A stretch of DNA of 64,000 bases from Streptomyces sp. NBC_00459 (GTDB taxonomy: Bacteria > Actinomycetota > Actinomycetes > Streptomycetales > Streptomycetaceae), in assembly GCF_036013955.1 (NCBI RefSeq), contig NZ_CP107903.1, positions 6,572,001-6,636,000 on the forward strand. The letters are read 5' to 3'. Within the stretch, counting starts at the first letter, position 1; each line of letters starts with the position of its first letter. Under the pieces are notes generated by a model that saw nothing but the letters and a program-made list of their open reading frames with translations, made no database searches and was not told where the DNA came from. Both the position numbers and the translations under genes were made by a program. Below, one piece after another: positions 43,893 through 50,908 of the stretch.

Positions 43893-44708
43893 ATGTGCGG
43901 TAGGTATGCAGCGAGTCGTGCGCCCGAGGATCTCGCAGGAATCTTTGAGGTCGACAAGTGGGAGCCCGAGGAGACACTCGCCCCTGACTACAACGTGGCC
44001 CCGACCAAAGAGGTCTACGCGGTCCTCGACCGTCCTCTCAAGGACGCCGAGGATCCGCATCCGGTTCGGCAGCTGCGGAAGCTGAAATGGGGGCTCGTCC
44101 CCTCCTGGGCCAAGACGCCCGAGGGCAGCGCGCGGATGATCAACGCGCGCGCGGAGACGGTCCACGAGAAGCCCTCGTTCCGTCGCGCCTTCACCACCCG
44201 GCGCTGCATCCTGCCGGCCGACGGCTACTACGAGTGGGTCACCGCGGCCGGCGAGCGGGAGCTGGAGGTCGAGGGCAGGAAGAAGCGGCCGCGAAAGCAG
44301 CCGTACTTCGTGACGCCCGCCGACGGGTCGGTGTTCGCGATGGCGGGCCTGTACGAGTTCTGGCGGGACCGGACCCTGCCCGACGACCACGAGCTGGCCT
44401 GGTGGGTGACCTGCTCCGTCATCACCACCGAGGCCGAGACCACCCCGCTGGCGGCAGCCCCCGCCGAGGGCCCGCGCGCCCTGGCCGACATCCACCCCCG
44501 GATGCCCCTGATGCTCACCCCGGACCACTGGGACGCCTGGCTCGACCCGGCCCGCACCGACGTGGACGACCTGCGCGAACTGCTCGCGCCGCCGCCCACC
44601 GGGCTGATGCGCGCCTACCCCGTTTCCACGGCCGTGAGCAACGTCCGCAACAACGGACCGGAGCTGCTGACCGAGCTGGAGGGGCCGGAGGAGGGCACAC
44701 TCTTCTGA
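43893..44708 (+). CDS. SRAP-domain (YedK/HMCES-like) abasic-site protein
   Basis: 271 aa from ATG 43893. The catalytic C2 follows the start Met directly (MCGRYAAS), with NARAET, YYEW and the IHPRMP histidine also present. SRAP proteins crosslink to abasic sites in single-stranded DNA through the exposed N-terminal Cys, shielding them at replication forks. The start must be this ATG because Cys2 must become the N-terminus. CAGTGT (43880-43885) ends 7 bases before it (leaderless pattern). The homologue near sigH in M. tuberculosis is Rv3226c (from memory). Confidence 0.94.
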   Translation: MCGRYAASRAPEDLAGIFEVDKWEPEETLAPDYNVAPTKEVYAVLDRPLKDAEDPHPVRQLRKLKWGLVPSWAKTPEGSARMINARAETVHEKPSFRRAFTTRRCILPADGYYEWVTAAGERELEVEGRKKRPRKQPYFVTPADGSVFAMAGLYEFWRDRTLPDDHELAWWVTCSVITTEAETTPLAAAPAEGPRALADIHPRMPLMLTPDHWDAWLDPARTDVDDLRELLAPPPTGLMRAYPVSTAVSNVRNNGPELLTELEGPEEGTLF

Positions 44709-44709
44709 C

Positions 44710-45354
44710 GTGAGCCCTTCTGACACACGTACCGAGACCGTCGAGACCGACACGGGCACCGCCCGCATCACCTGGCGTCCGGCCGCGAAGGCCCGGTTCG
44801 TCCTCGCCCTCGGCCATGGCGCCGGTGGGGGCATCGAGGCGCGGGACCTCCAGGCGCTCGCCGGTGAGCTGCCCGCGCACGGTGTCACCGTGGCGCTCGT
44901 CGAGCAGCCCTGGCGGGTGGCCGGGAAGAAGGTGGCGCCCGCGCCGAAGACGCTGGACGCGGGGTGGCGGGGAATCTGGCCCGCGCTCGCGAAGCCCGGG
45001 CTGCCGGTGATCGCGGGCGGGCGCAGCGCCGGGGCCCGCGTGGCCTGTCGTACGGCCGGGGAACTGGGCGCCGTGGCCGTGCTCGCGCTCTCCTTCCCGC
45101 TGCACCCTCCAGGGAGCCCCGAGAAGTCGCGGGCCGCCGAACTGCTCGGGGCCGGGGTGCCCACCCTGGTCGTCCAGGGCGGCAACGATCCGTTCGGGAA
45201 ACCGGCCGAGTTCCCGCCGGGGCAGCACGAGCTGGTGGAGGTGCCGTACGGCGATCATGGTTTCGTCGTGCCGAAACGGGCACCCATCGGACAGGAGGAG
45301 GCGCTGGCGGTGATCACCGGGCGGGTCGTGGAGTGGACCGTGTCACTCGGGTGA
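44710..45354 (+). CDS. Small alpha/beta hydrolase (KANL3/Tex30-type)
   Basis: 214 aa from GTG 44710, one base after the SRAP stop, so co-transcribed. Nucleophile elbow GGRSAGAR, putative acid in GGNDPFG and His in YGDHGF give a complete triad. HGAGGGIEARD near the N-terminus is typical of the KAT8-regulatory/Tex30 hydrolase group. No signal peptide. Substrate unknown. Confidence 0.85.
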   Translation: MSPSDTRTETVETDTGTARITWRPAAKARFVLALGHGAGGGIEARDLQALAGELPAHGVTVALVEQPWRVAGKKVAPAPKTLDAGWRGIWPALAKPGLPVIAGGRSAGARVACRTAGELGAVAVLALSFPLHPPGSPEKSRAAELLGAGVPTLVVQGGNDPFGKPAEFPPGQHELVEVPYGDHGFVVPKRAPIGQEEALAVITGRVVEWTVSLG

Positions 45355-45359
45355 GGGCC

Positions 45360-45386
45360 GGGAATGCCGGGCGGCGGACCGATGTT
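45360..45386 (+). promoter_or_regulatory. sigRp2: sigma-R autoregulated promoter
   Basis: GGGAAT (45360-45365), exactly 18 bases, then GTT (45384-45386). This is the thiol-stress sigma-R consensus and matches the known inducible promoter of S. coelicolor sigR. The predicted start near 45393 includes the ATG at 45445 that makes the longer sigma-R' form. Confidence 0.9.
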
Positions 45387-45444
45387 GTGCGGATCAGACA
45401 CCACGAGCGTGTGGTGACCGTCCGTACGAGAGGAAGTCCGCCGC

Positions 45445-46290
45445 ATGGGTTCGACCATCTGCCCGAATCGCCGCAGCAGCACTGACCTGGACTGGACGGT
45501 GCTGCACGCGACGAAGACCGCCCCTATTCGGGCGGCGGGCGGACACGATGTTCGTCTATCCTCCGATTCGAGTGGGATCGGTTTCGGTCCCACCACGGCA
45601 CTGGAGGAGGTGGGTCCGGTCACTGGGACCGACGCAGGGACCGAACACGGTCAGGCGGAGCAGCCCGAGGGCCCGGGCAGGAGTGAGTCGACCGCCGAGC
45701 GCAGCGCGCGCTTCGAGCGGGACGCGCTCGAATTCCTCGACCAGATGTACTCCGCCGCGCTGCGCATGACACGCAACCCGGCCGATGCCGAGGACCTGGT
45801 GCAGGAGACGTACGCGAAGGCGTACGCGTCCTTCCACCAGTTCCGTGAGGGCACCAACCTCAAGGCGTGGCTGTACCGGATTCTCACGAACACGTTCATC
45901 AACTCGTACCGCAAGAAGCAGCGCGAACCCCAGCGCAGTGCTGCCGAGGAGATCGAGGACTGGCAGCTCGCGCGTGCCGAGTCGCACATGTCGACCGGTC
46001 TGCGCTCCGCGGAGTCGCAGGCGCTCGATCACCTGCCCGACTCGGACGTCAAGGAAGCGCTGCAGGCGATCCCGGAGGAATTCCGGATCGCGGTGTATCT
46101 CGCGGACGTAGAGGGCTTTGCGTACAAGGAGATCGCGGACATCATGGGGACACCCATCGGCACGGTGATGTCCCGGCTGCACCGCGGCCGTCGTCAGCTG
46201 CGCGGCATGCTGGAGGACTACGCCCGTGACCGTGGCCTGGTCCCGGCCGGTGCCGGAGAGTCGAACGAAGCGAAAGGCTCGGGCTCATGA
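45445..46290 (+). CDS. sigR: Thiol-stress ECF sigma factor SigR (with sigma-R' extension)
   Basis: Two starts are meaningful. GTG 45610, preceded by GGAGGA, gives the 226-aa sigma-R; ATG 45445 adds exactly 55 residues, the size of the extension of the unstable sigma-R' made in S. coelicolor from the inducible upstream promoter. Region 2 ([51 protein letters not shown]) and region 4 ([33 protein letters not shown]) are intact. Sigma-R directs thioredoxin, mycothiol, mycoredoxin and protease genes. The stop overlaps rsrA (ATGA), coupling synthesis to its anti-sigma factor. Confidence 0.97.
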
Positions 46291-46580
46291 GCTGCGGAGA
46301 GCCGCACGAGACGGACTGCAGTGAAGTACTCGATCATCTCTACGAGTTTCTCGACAGAGAGATGCCGGACTCGGACTGCACCAAGTTCGAGGTCCACTTC
46401 GAGGAGTGCTCTCCGTGCCTGGAGAAGTACGGGCTCGAACAGGCGGTCAAGAAGCTCGTCAAGCGCTGCTGCGGTCAGGACGACGTGCCGACCGACCTGC
46501 GCGCGAAGGTCATGGGGCGGCTCGACATGATCCGCTCCGGGCAGGCCGTGCCCGACCACGATGTGGCTGCCGAGAGCTGA
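46287..46580 (+). CDS. rsrA: Redox-sensing zinc anti-sigma factor RsrA
   Basis: 97 aa from ATG 46287. All seven cysteines/histidine of the S. coelicolor protein are at the same positions: C3, C11, H37, C41, C44, C61, C62. The Hx3Cx2C zinc anti-sigma motif is HFEECSPC. Reduced Zn-RsrA binds and silences sigma-R; disulfide formation releases zinc and the sigma factor. Overlap with sigR keeps the two at a fixed ratio. Confidence 0.97.
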
Positions 46581-46596
46581 CATCGCCGTACGTCGT

Positions 46597-46618
46597 CGGC
46601 CCCGCGAAAGCGGGGCCG
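46597..46618 (+). terminator. Terminator after sigR-rsrA
   Basis: CGGCCCCGC (46597-46605)/GCGGGGCCG (46610-46618) with a GAAA tetraloop, followed by a T-rich stretch (TCGTCGTTTCTTCCTTTG). It lies between rsrA and the converging Roadblock gene. Confidence 0.85.
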
Positions 46619-46661
46619 ATCGTCGTTTCTTCCTTTGATCTTTTCTTCCGGGCCCGGAACC

Positions 46662-47027
46662 TCAGACGTCCAGGCCGTTCTCGATCCTCTTCAGGCTGTG
46701 CCGGGCCAGCGCCAGGTTGCTGCGCGACCGGTCGAGCGCGATGTACAGGAAGAGCGCGCCCTTGCTGCTGGCCAGGGGGCGGATCAGGTGGTACTGCTTG
46801 CCCAGCGTGATGAGGATGTCCTCGATGCTGTCGTTCATGTCCAGCGAGGCCAGCGTGCGCATCTTGGCCCGCACGACCTCGGTGTTGCCCGCCGCCGCGA
46901 GTTCCAGGTCCAGGCCCGGGCCGCCGCCGAGGGTGCCGAGCGACATGCCGCTGTCGTAGTCGACGAGGGCCACTCCGAGCGCCCCGTCCACGGTCATGGC
47001 TTCCTTGAGCGCTGTCTCGATGTTCAT
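46662..47027 (-). CDS. Roadblock/LC7-domain protein A
   Basis: 121 aa from ATG 47027. Compact Roadblock/LC7 fold (GALGVALVDYDSGMSLGTLG at about 16-35, FLYIALDRSRSNLALARHSL at 91-110). Such domains dimerise and regulate small Ras-like GTPases, as MglB does, but no GTPase gene is near. It is paralogous and divergent to the next gene, with which it shares a 163-base AT-richer intergenic region. Confidence 0.85.
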   Translation of the reverse strand: MNIETALKEAMTVDGALGVALVDYDSGMSLGTLGGGPGLDLELAAAGNTEVVRAKMRTLASLDMNDSIEDILITLGKQYHLIRPLASSKGALFLYIALDRSRSNLALARHSLKRIENGLDV

Positions 47028-47178
47028 TCTGCTGCCCCAATTCCTCAGTGACGCTGACCGGTCGCTGTCCGTGCAACTACGATCGAACTCAGGCGACTTG
47101 CGGGTCACAAAACATCAACTTTGTTGTGCGTTACGAAAGTTGTCGCTCAAAGTACTGCGCAGTGGTCGTACGCGAAGG

Positions 47179-47205
47179 GGGAATGGCGAAATGTCGACGG
47201 CAGTT
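47179..47205 (+). promoter_or_regulatory. Sigma-R-like motif overlapping Roadblock gene B start
   Basis: GGGAAT (47179-47184), 18 bases, GTT (47203-47205): the same spacing as the promoters of sigR and mrx1. It overlaps the start codon at 47191, so a transcript from it would begin near 47212, inside the gene, and could serve the genes downstream. Position makes the call uncertain. Confidence 0.4.
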
Positions 47206-47556
47206 GAGACTTCGCTGGCCAGGTTCCTCGACTCCCCCGGCGTCACCGGTGTCGCCCTCGTCGACGCCGTCACCGGCCTCACCTACGGAGTGGCGGGCGA
47301 CACCGCCGAGGCCGGGGACGGTTCGGAGAGCTCCGAGTTCGCCGCGCTCGTCGCCGAACGGCTGGGCCGGGCGGGCGCCGAGGGCGAGCTGGAGAGCGTC
47401 GTCACGACCAGCCTGCGACGCCACCAGGTCCTGGTCACGGTGGGCCGCCCGGCCGGCGACCCGCTGCTGCTGACGGCCGGACTCGACCGGGAGCGGGCCA
47501 ACCTCGCACTCGCCGCGCGGAGCATGGGCGACCTGGCCGGCGAGGTGCTGGCATGA
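47191..47556 (+). CDS. Roadblock/LC7-like protein B
   Basis: 121 aa from ATG 47191 with AAGGGGGA upstream. Same length as protein A and alignable by eye: GVTGVALVDAVTGLTYGVAG against GALGVALVDYDSGMSLGTLG, and LDRERANLALAARSM against LDRSRSNLALARHSL. The middle is more acidic. Probably arose by inverted duplication. First gene of a co-directional run reaching the HD-domain genes. Confidence 0.82.
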   Translation: MSTAVETSLARFLDSPGVTGVALVDAVTGLTYGVAGDTAEAGDGSESSEFAALVAERLGRAGAEGELESVVTTSLRRHQVLVTVGRPAGDPLLLTAGLDRERANLALAARSMGDLAGEVLA

Positions 47557-47617
47557 CGGGCCCGACCGGCAGAGCCTGCCCCACCCGTACGACCGGTACG
47601 AGAGCGCGGGTGAGTGC

Positions 47618-48433
47618 ATGAGGGCATCCGCCGCGCGCAATCTGCCCGCACTGCTGCTGGGGCTGCGCGAAGAGGGGTTCAGCGGCACGGTACGGGTCGC
47701 GGGCACCCCGGGCGGCACGCTCCATCTGCGCGACGGTCTGGTGGGCGCGATCGAGACACCCGGTGCGCCGACCACCACCTCGACACTGCTGACCTCGGGC
47801 CGGATCGGCGACGAGGACTGGCTCGCCGCGTGCGCCGCACAGCGCGACGCGGACCTGCTCGGTGAACGCCTGGTCGCCGACGGACTGGTGGGCGCCGCCG
47901 AACTCGAAATCATCTGCACGGCCGCCGTGTTCGACGCGGCCTTCGCCATGTCGCTGGGCGCGCCGGGCAGTTGGGAGCTGAGCGACCCGGAGCCGACGCT
48001 TCTCGCCCGACCGGGCGTGGAGCCACGGCAGTTGACCGCCGAGACCACTCGACGCATCGCGCTGCTCATCCGCCTGTGGGGACCGCCGGGCGAACTGACC
48101 CGCGTGCGCCCCGTACCGGGCATGGGGGTTGTGGAGGGGCCGCTGTCCGGTCGGCACGAGGATGTTCTGAACCAGGTCAACGGGCGCCGTACGGCCCGGG
48201 ACATCGCCTTCGCGCTGGGGCGCGGGCTGTACGCCGTGATGCTGGACCTGATCCGCATGCAGACGCTCGTGTTCCTCCGGTGGGAGACCCCGACCGTCCC
48301 CGGCGGTCGGTCCAGTACGGCGCCGCGGGTCACCCCTGGCCGTACGCCGGCCACCGGCTCGCCGCCGGTGCCGTCGAGAACCGAGCCGCTGCCGAGGCGC
48401 ATGCCCCGCGGCGGAGAGAAAGGGGGGAAGTGA
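47618..48433 (+). CDS. DUF4388 (PATAN-like) protein
   Basis: 271 aa from ATG 47618. The N-terminal 90 residues match DUF4388 (LREEGFSGTVRVAG, GTLHLRDGLVGAIETPG), a domain found in bacterial two-component and gliding/polarity systems with Roadblock proteins. The second half contains a winged-helix-like stretch (DVLNQVNGRRTARDIAFALG) and a disordered Pro/Arg tail. Likely works with the neighbouring Roadblock proteins. Its stop overlaps the next start (GTGA). Confidence 0.8.
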   Translation: MRASAARNLPALLLGLREEGFSGTVRVAGTPGGTLHLRDGLVGAIETPGAPTTTSTLLTSGRIGDEDWLAACAAQRDADLLGERLVADGLVGAAELEIICTAAVFDAAFAMSLGAPGSWELSDPEPTLLARPGVEPRQLTAETTRRIALLIRLWGPPGELTRVRPVPGMGVVEGPLSGRHEDVLNQVNGRRTARDIAFALGRGLYAVMLDLIRMQTLVFLRWETPTVPGGRSSTAPRVTPGRTPATGSPPVPSRTEPLPRRMPRGGEKGGK

Positions 48434-48744
48434 GTGCGGACGATGGAAGAGATGACCCAGGCACGGACCGAAGTGCTGACCGAGGCACCGACCGAAGCGC
48501 TGACGGAAACGACGAGGGACACGAAGACGGAAACGACGAGGGACGCGATGAGGGAAACGCGGACCGCGACGACCCGGGTGTGAGCGCACCCTCCCTGCCC
48601 GTGCGGAAGCCGCTTCCCGTACGGGGTGCCGCGAACCCTGCCCTGCTGGGCCCTTCGGCCGAAGAACTGGCCGCCGACCAACCCTCTGTCGAGACGCTGC
48701 GGCGGGTCCGCCATGCGTTGGGTGCTCTTCCTGAGCCCGACTGA
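48430..48744 (+). CDS. Acidic low-complexity hypothetical protein
   Basis: 104 aa from GTG 48430, overlapping the DUF4388 stop by 4 bases, with AAGGGGGG upstream. Residues about 5-50 are Asp/Gly/Arg repeats (RSADRGTDRSADGNDEG and similar), disordered. The last 50 residues (KPLPVRGAANPALLGPSAEE and a short amphipathic helix) look like a conserved interaction motif. Not recognised as a family. Confidence 0.65.
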   Translation: MSADDGRDDPGTDRSADRGTDRSADGNDEGHEDGNDEGRDEGNADRDDPGVSAPSLPVRKPLPVRGAANPALLGPSAEELAADQPSVETLRRVRHALGALPEPD

Positions 48745-48762
48745 CCGCAAGGAGTACGTCCC

Positions 48763-49197
48763 ATGGGTCCCCTGAGCCCTCCGAGTCCCCTCAGCGACAA
48801 TTCCGAGTCTCCCCAGTCTTCCCGCTCCTCCCAGCTGACGGACATCCTGACCTCGTTGCGGGACCGGGTGATGGGAGTCTCCGAGAGCGTCCTGTCCACG
48901 GTGGACGGACTTCTCGTCGTGGCCGACGCGGACACCGTGCACCCCGAGTCGGTCGCGGCGCTCGCCGCCGCGACGCTCGGGGTGAGCCGCCGGATCGCCG
49001 AGCAGGCGAAGGTCGGAGCCCTGCGCGAGGTGGTCGCCCGGTGCGGCTCCGGGCATGTCATCGTGCTGGCCGTCGGCGAACGCGCGCTGCTGACCGTCAT
49101 GGGTGACGACGGGCTGGACATCGCCGCGTTCCAGCGTGAATCCCCGGCCACGGTCGAGGAGTTGACCAAGGTCCTGGCGGCGGATGTGGCGTACTGA
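48763..49197 (+). CDS. Roadblock/LC7-domain protein C
   Basis: 144 aa from ATG 48763, with AAGGAG upstream. A Ser/Pro-rich N-terminus of 35 residues is followed by a Roadblock domain (VMGVSESVLSTVDGLLVVAD, ALAAATLGVSRRIAEQA, VIVLAVGERALLTVMGDDG). It is closer to the classical conservon-type Roadblock proteins than proteins A and B. Closes the Roadblock/DUF4388 operon. Confidence 0.85.
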   Translation: MGPLSPPSPLSDNSESPQSSRSSQLTDILTSLRDRVMGVSESVLSTVDGLLVVADADTVHPESVAALAAATLGVSRRIAEQAKVGALREVVARCGSGHVIVLAVGERALLTVMGDDGLDIAAFQRESPATVEELTKVLAADVAY

Positions 49198-49396
49198 GCC
49201 GATATGGCGGCGGCTCACGGCGGCTCCGGAACCTCACCCTAACGGGCTAATCTGCGGCTCCTGAGGCCTGAGATTCGGTCGATGCCTCCGTACGGCCGCC
49301 GCCGGCCGCCCTATCCTCCATGTCCCGGAGCCTGAACAGGCTTGTGTCAACGTCAGCCCGGCCGGCCCCGGTCCGGGACACGGGGGAGGGAGCGCC

Positions 49397-50908
49397 ATGC
49401 GCTCGATCACGCCGTGGGCGCGTGTCTACGTCATCGCCGTCGCCGTGGGGGCCGTCCTCTGCGCGGCGCCCGTCCGGTTCGCGCACGCTCCCTGGGGCGC
49501 CGTGGCGCTGTTCGCCGCGCTGTGCGCGGCCTGCGAGCAGCTCGCGGTCGGCCGGTTCGGCGGGGGCCGGGGGTACGAGGGCACCGGCGCCGCCGGTCCC
49601 GGGGGCGCGGGCGGCGGGCCGCCCCGCTGGCACACGCCCGTCCTGCTCGCCGGCGCCTTCCTGCTGCCACCCGCGGCTGCCGCCCTCGTGCCGCTGCCGG
49701 GTGCGCTGCTGGTGCGGGGCGGTGAGCGGACGCCCTGGCCGCGCCGGCTCTGGCGGGCCGGACAGCTCGGGATCGGCGCCTGGACGGCCTCACGGGTGCA
49801 CTGGTCGCTCGGCGGACCGGACGCGGTCGACTCCTCCGGGTTCCCGTACGCGCTGGTCACCGCCGGGGTGGCCGTGGTCGCGTTCTGCCTGGTCCTGGCC
49901 CTGCTTGACGGAGGCATCCTGGCGCTCGCCGAGCGGGTGCCGGTGCGGCTGGCCTGGCGGGGGCTGTTCGTACGGTCACTGGTGCCGGTCGGGGTGCACG
50001 GGCTCGCCGGGCTGATGATGGCCGTCCTGTGGCGCGGCCCGTACGGGCCCGTGGCCGCGTTGCTCGTGCTGCTGCCGATGTGGGTGTCGTGGTGGGTGTT
50101 CGCGCAGTACCACCGGGAGCGGGCGGCGCACCAGGCGACGATCAGGGCGCTCGTGCAGGCCGTCGACATCAAGGACGGGTACACGCGCGGGCACAGCGAG
50201 CGCGTCGGACAGGCGTCGGTGATGATCGCGCGGGAACTGGGCATGGACGACGAGCGGGTGGAGGTACTGCGCTTCGCCGGGATCCTGCACGACGTGGGCA
50301 AGCTGGGCGTTCCCACCCGACTGCTGCGGAAGGACGGGCCGCTGACCCCGGAGGAGCGGCGGGTGATCGAGCTGCACCCGGAGTACGGGCACGAGATGGT
50401 CCGGGGGATCGGCTTCCTGGGGGAGGCCCGGTCGGCGATCCTGCACCATCACGAGCGGCTGGACGGGAGCGGGTACCCCTACGGGCTCGTCGGCAGCCAG
50501 ATCCCGGAGTTCGCGCGCGTGGTCGCCGTCGCGGACGCGTTCGACGCGATGACGTCGACGCGGTCGTACAGTCGGGCCCGGCCGGTGCGGGTTGCTCTGG
50601 CGGAGTTGCAAAGGTGCGCGGGGACTCAGTTCGATCCGGTGATGGTGGGGGCGCTGGCGCGTGCGCTTGGCCGACGGGGTGGCTGGCATCCGGCGGTGAC
50701 AGCGGACGGGGTCCGGTCCCGTCGTGATCACCCGGCCACTCCGCCCGACTCCGGTCGGACTCCAACGCACCCTGATCCCGATCCCGGCCCCACCCTCGGT
50801 CATGGCCCCGACCTCGACCCCGTTCCCCTCCCCCTTCCCGGCTCAGGCAGCCTTCCCCTTCCCCTTCCCCTTCCCATGCAGGTTCGTGGCGAAGGTGGGG
50901 TGACATGA
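49397..50908 (+). CDS. Membrane HD-GYP-domain protein (candidate c-di-GMP phosphodiesterase)
   Basis: 503 aa from ATG 49397, with GGGGGAGGGA upstream. About seven hydrophobic segments in residues 1-235, then an HD-GYP domain (about 245-410) with GHSERVG, LHDVGKLG, HPEYGHEM, HHHERLDGSGYP and VADAFDAMTS, so all metal ligands and the GYP motif are present. HD-GYP enzymes hydrolyse cyclic-di-GMP, the signal that controls Streptomyces development through BldD. The last 90 residues are Pro-rich with Pro-Leu repeats. The stop overlaps the next start (ATGA). From memory, S. venezuelae has a comparable pair called HdgA/HdgB. Confidence 0.85.
   Translation: MRSITPWARVYVIAVAVGAVLCAAPVRFAHAPWGAVALFAALCAACEQLAVGRFGGGRGYEGTGAAGPGGAGGGPPRWHTPVLLAGAFLLPPAAAALVPLPGALLVRGGERTPWPRRLWRAGQLGIGAWTASRVHWSLGGPDAVDSSGFPYALVTAGVAVVAFCLVLALLDGGILALAERVPVRLAWRGLFVRSLVPVGVHGLAGLMMAVLWRGPYGPVAALLVLLPMWVSWWVFAQYHRERAAHQATIRALVQAVDIKDGYTRGHSERVGQASVMIARELGMDDERVEVLRFAGILHDVGKLGVPTRLLRKDGPLTPEERRVIELHPEYGHEMVRGIGFLGEARSAILHHHERLDGSGYPYGLVGSQIPEFARVVAVADAFDAMTSTRSYSRARPVRVALAELQRCAGTQFDPVMVGALARALGRRGGWHPAVTADGVRSRRDHPATPPDSGRTPTHPDPDPGPTLGHGPDLDPVPLPLPGSGSLPLPLPLPMQVRGEGGVT

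Noticed and set aside
48490..48570. Tandem repeats near 48.5 kb
   Set aside because: They encode an acidic low-complexity segment in frame with the coupled ORF, with no dyad structure or spacers.
46662..49197. Conservon (cvn) operon
   Set aside because: Roadblock proteins suggested one, but the sensor kinase, DUF742 protein and Ras-like GTPase are missing, and the P450 8 kb away belongs with the terpene cyclase.
50800..50890. Possible CRISPR or satellite array
   Set aside because: The CCCTTCC-type repetition encodes a Pro-Leu tail of the HD-GYP protein; unit length is irregular and there are no spacers.
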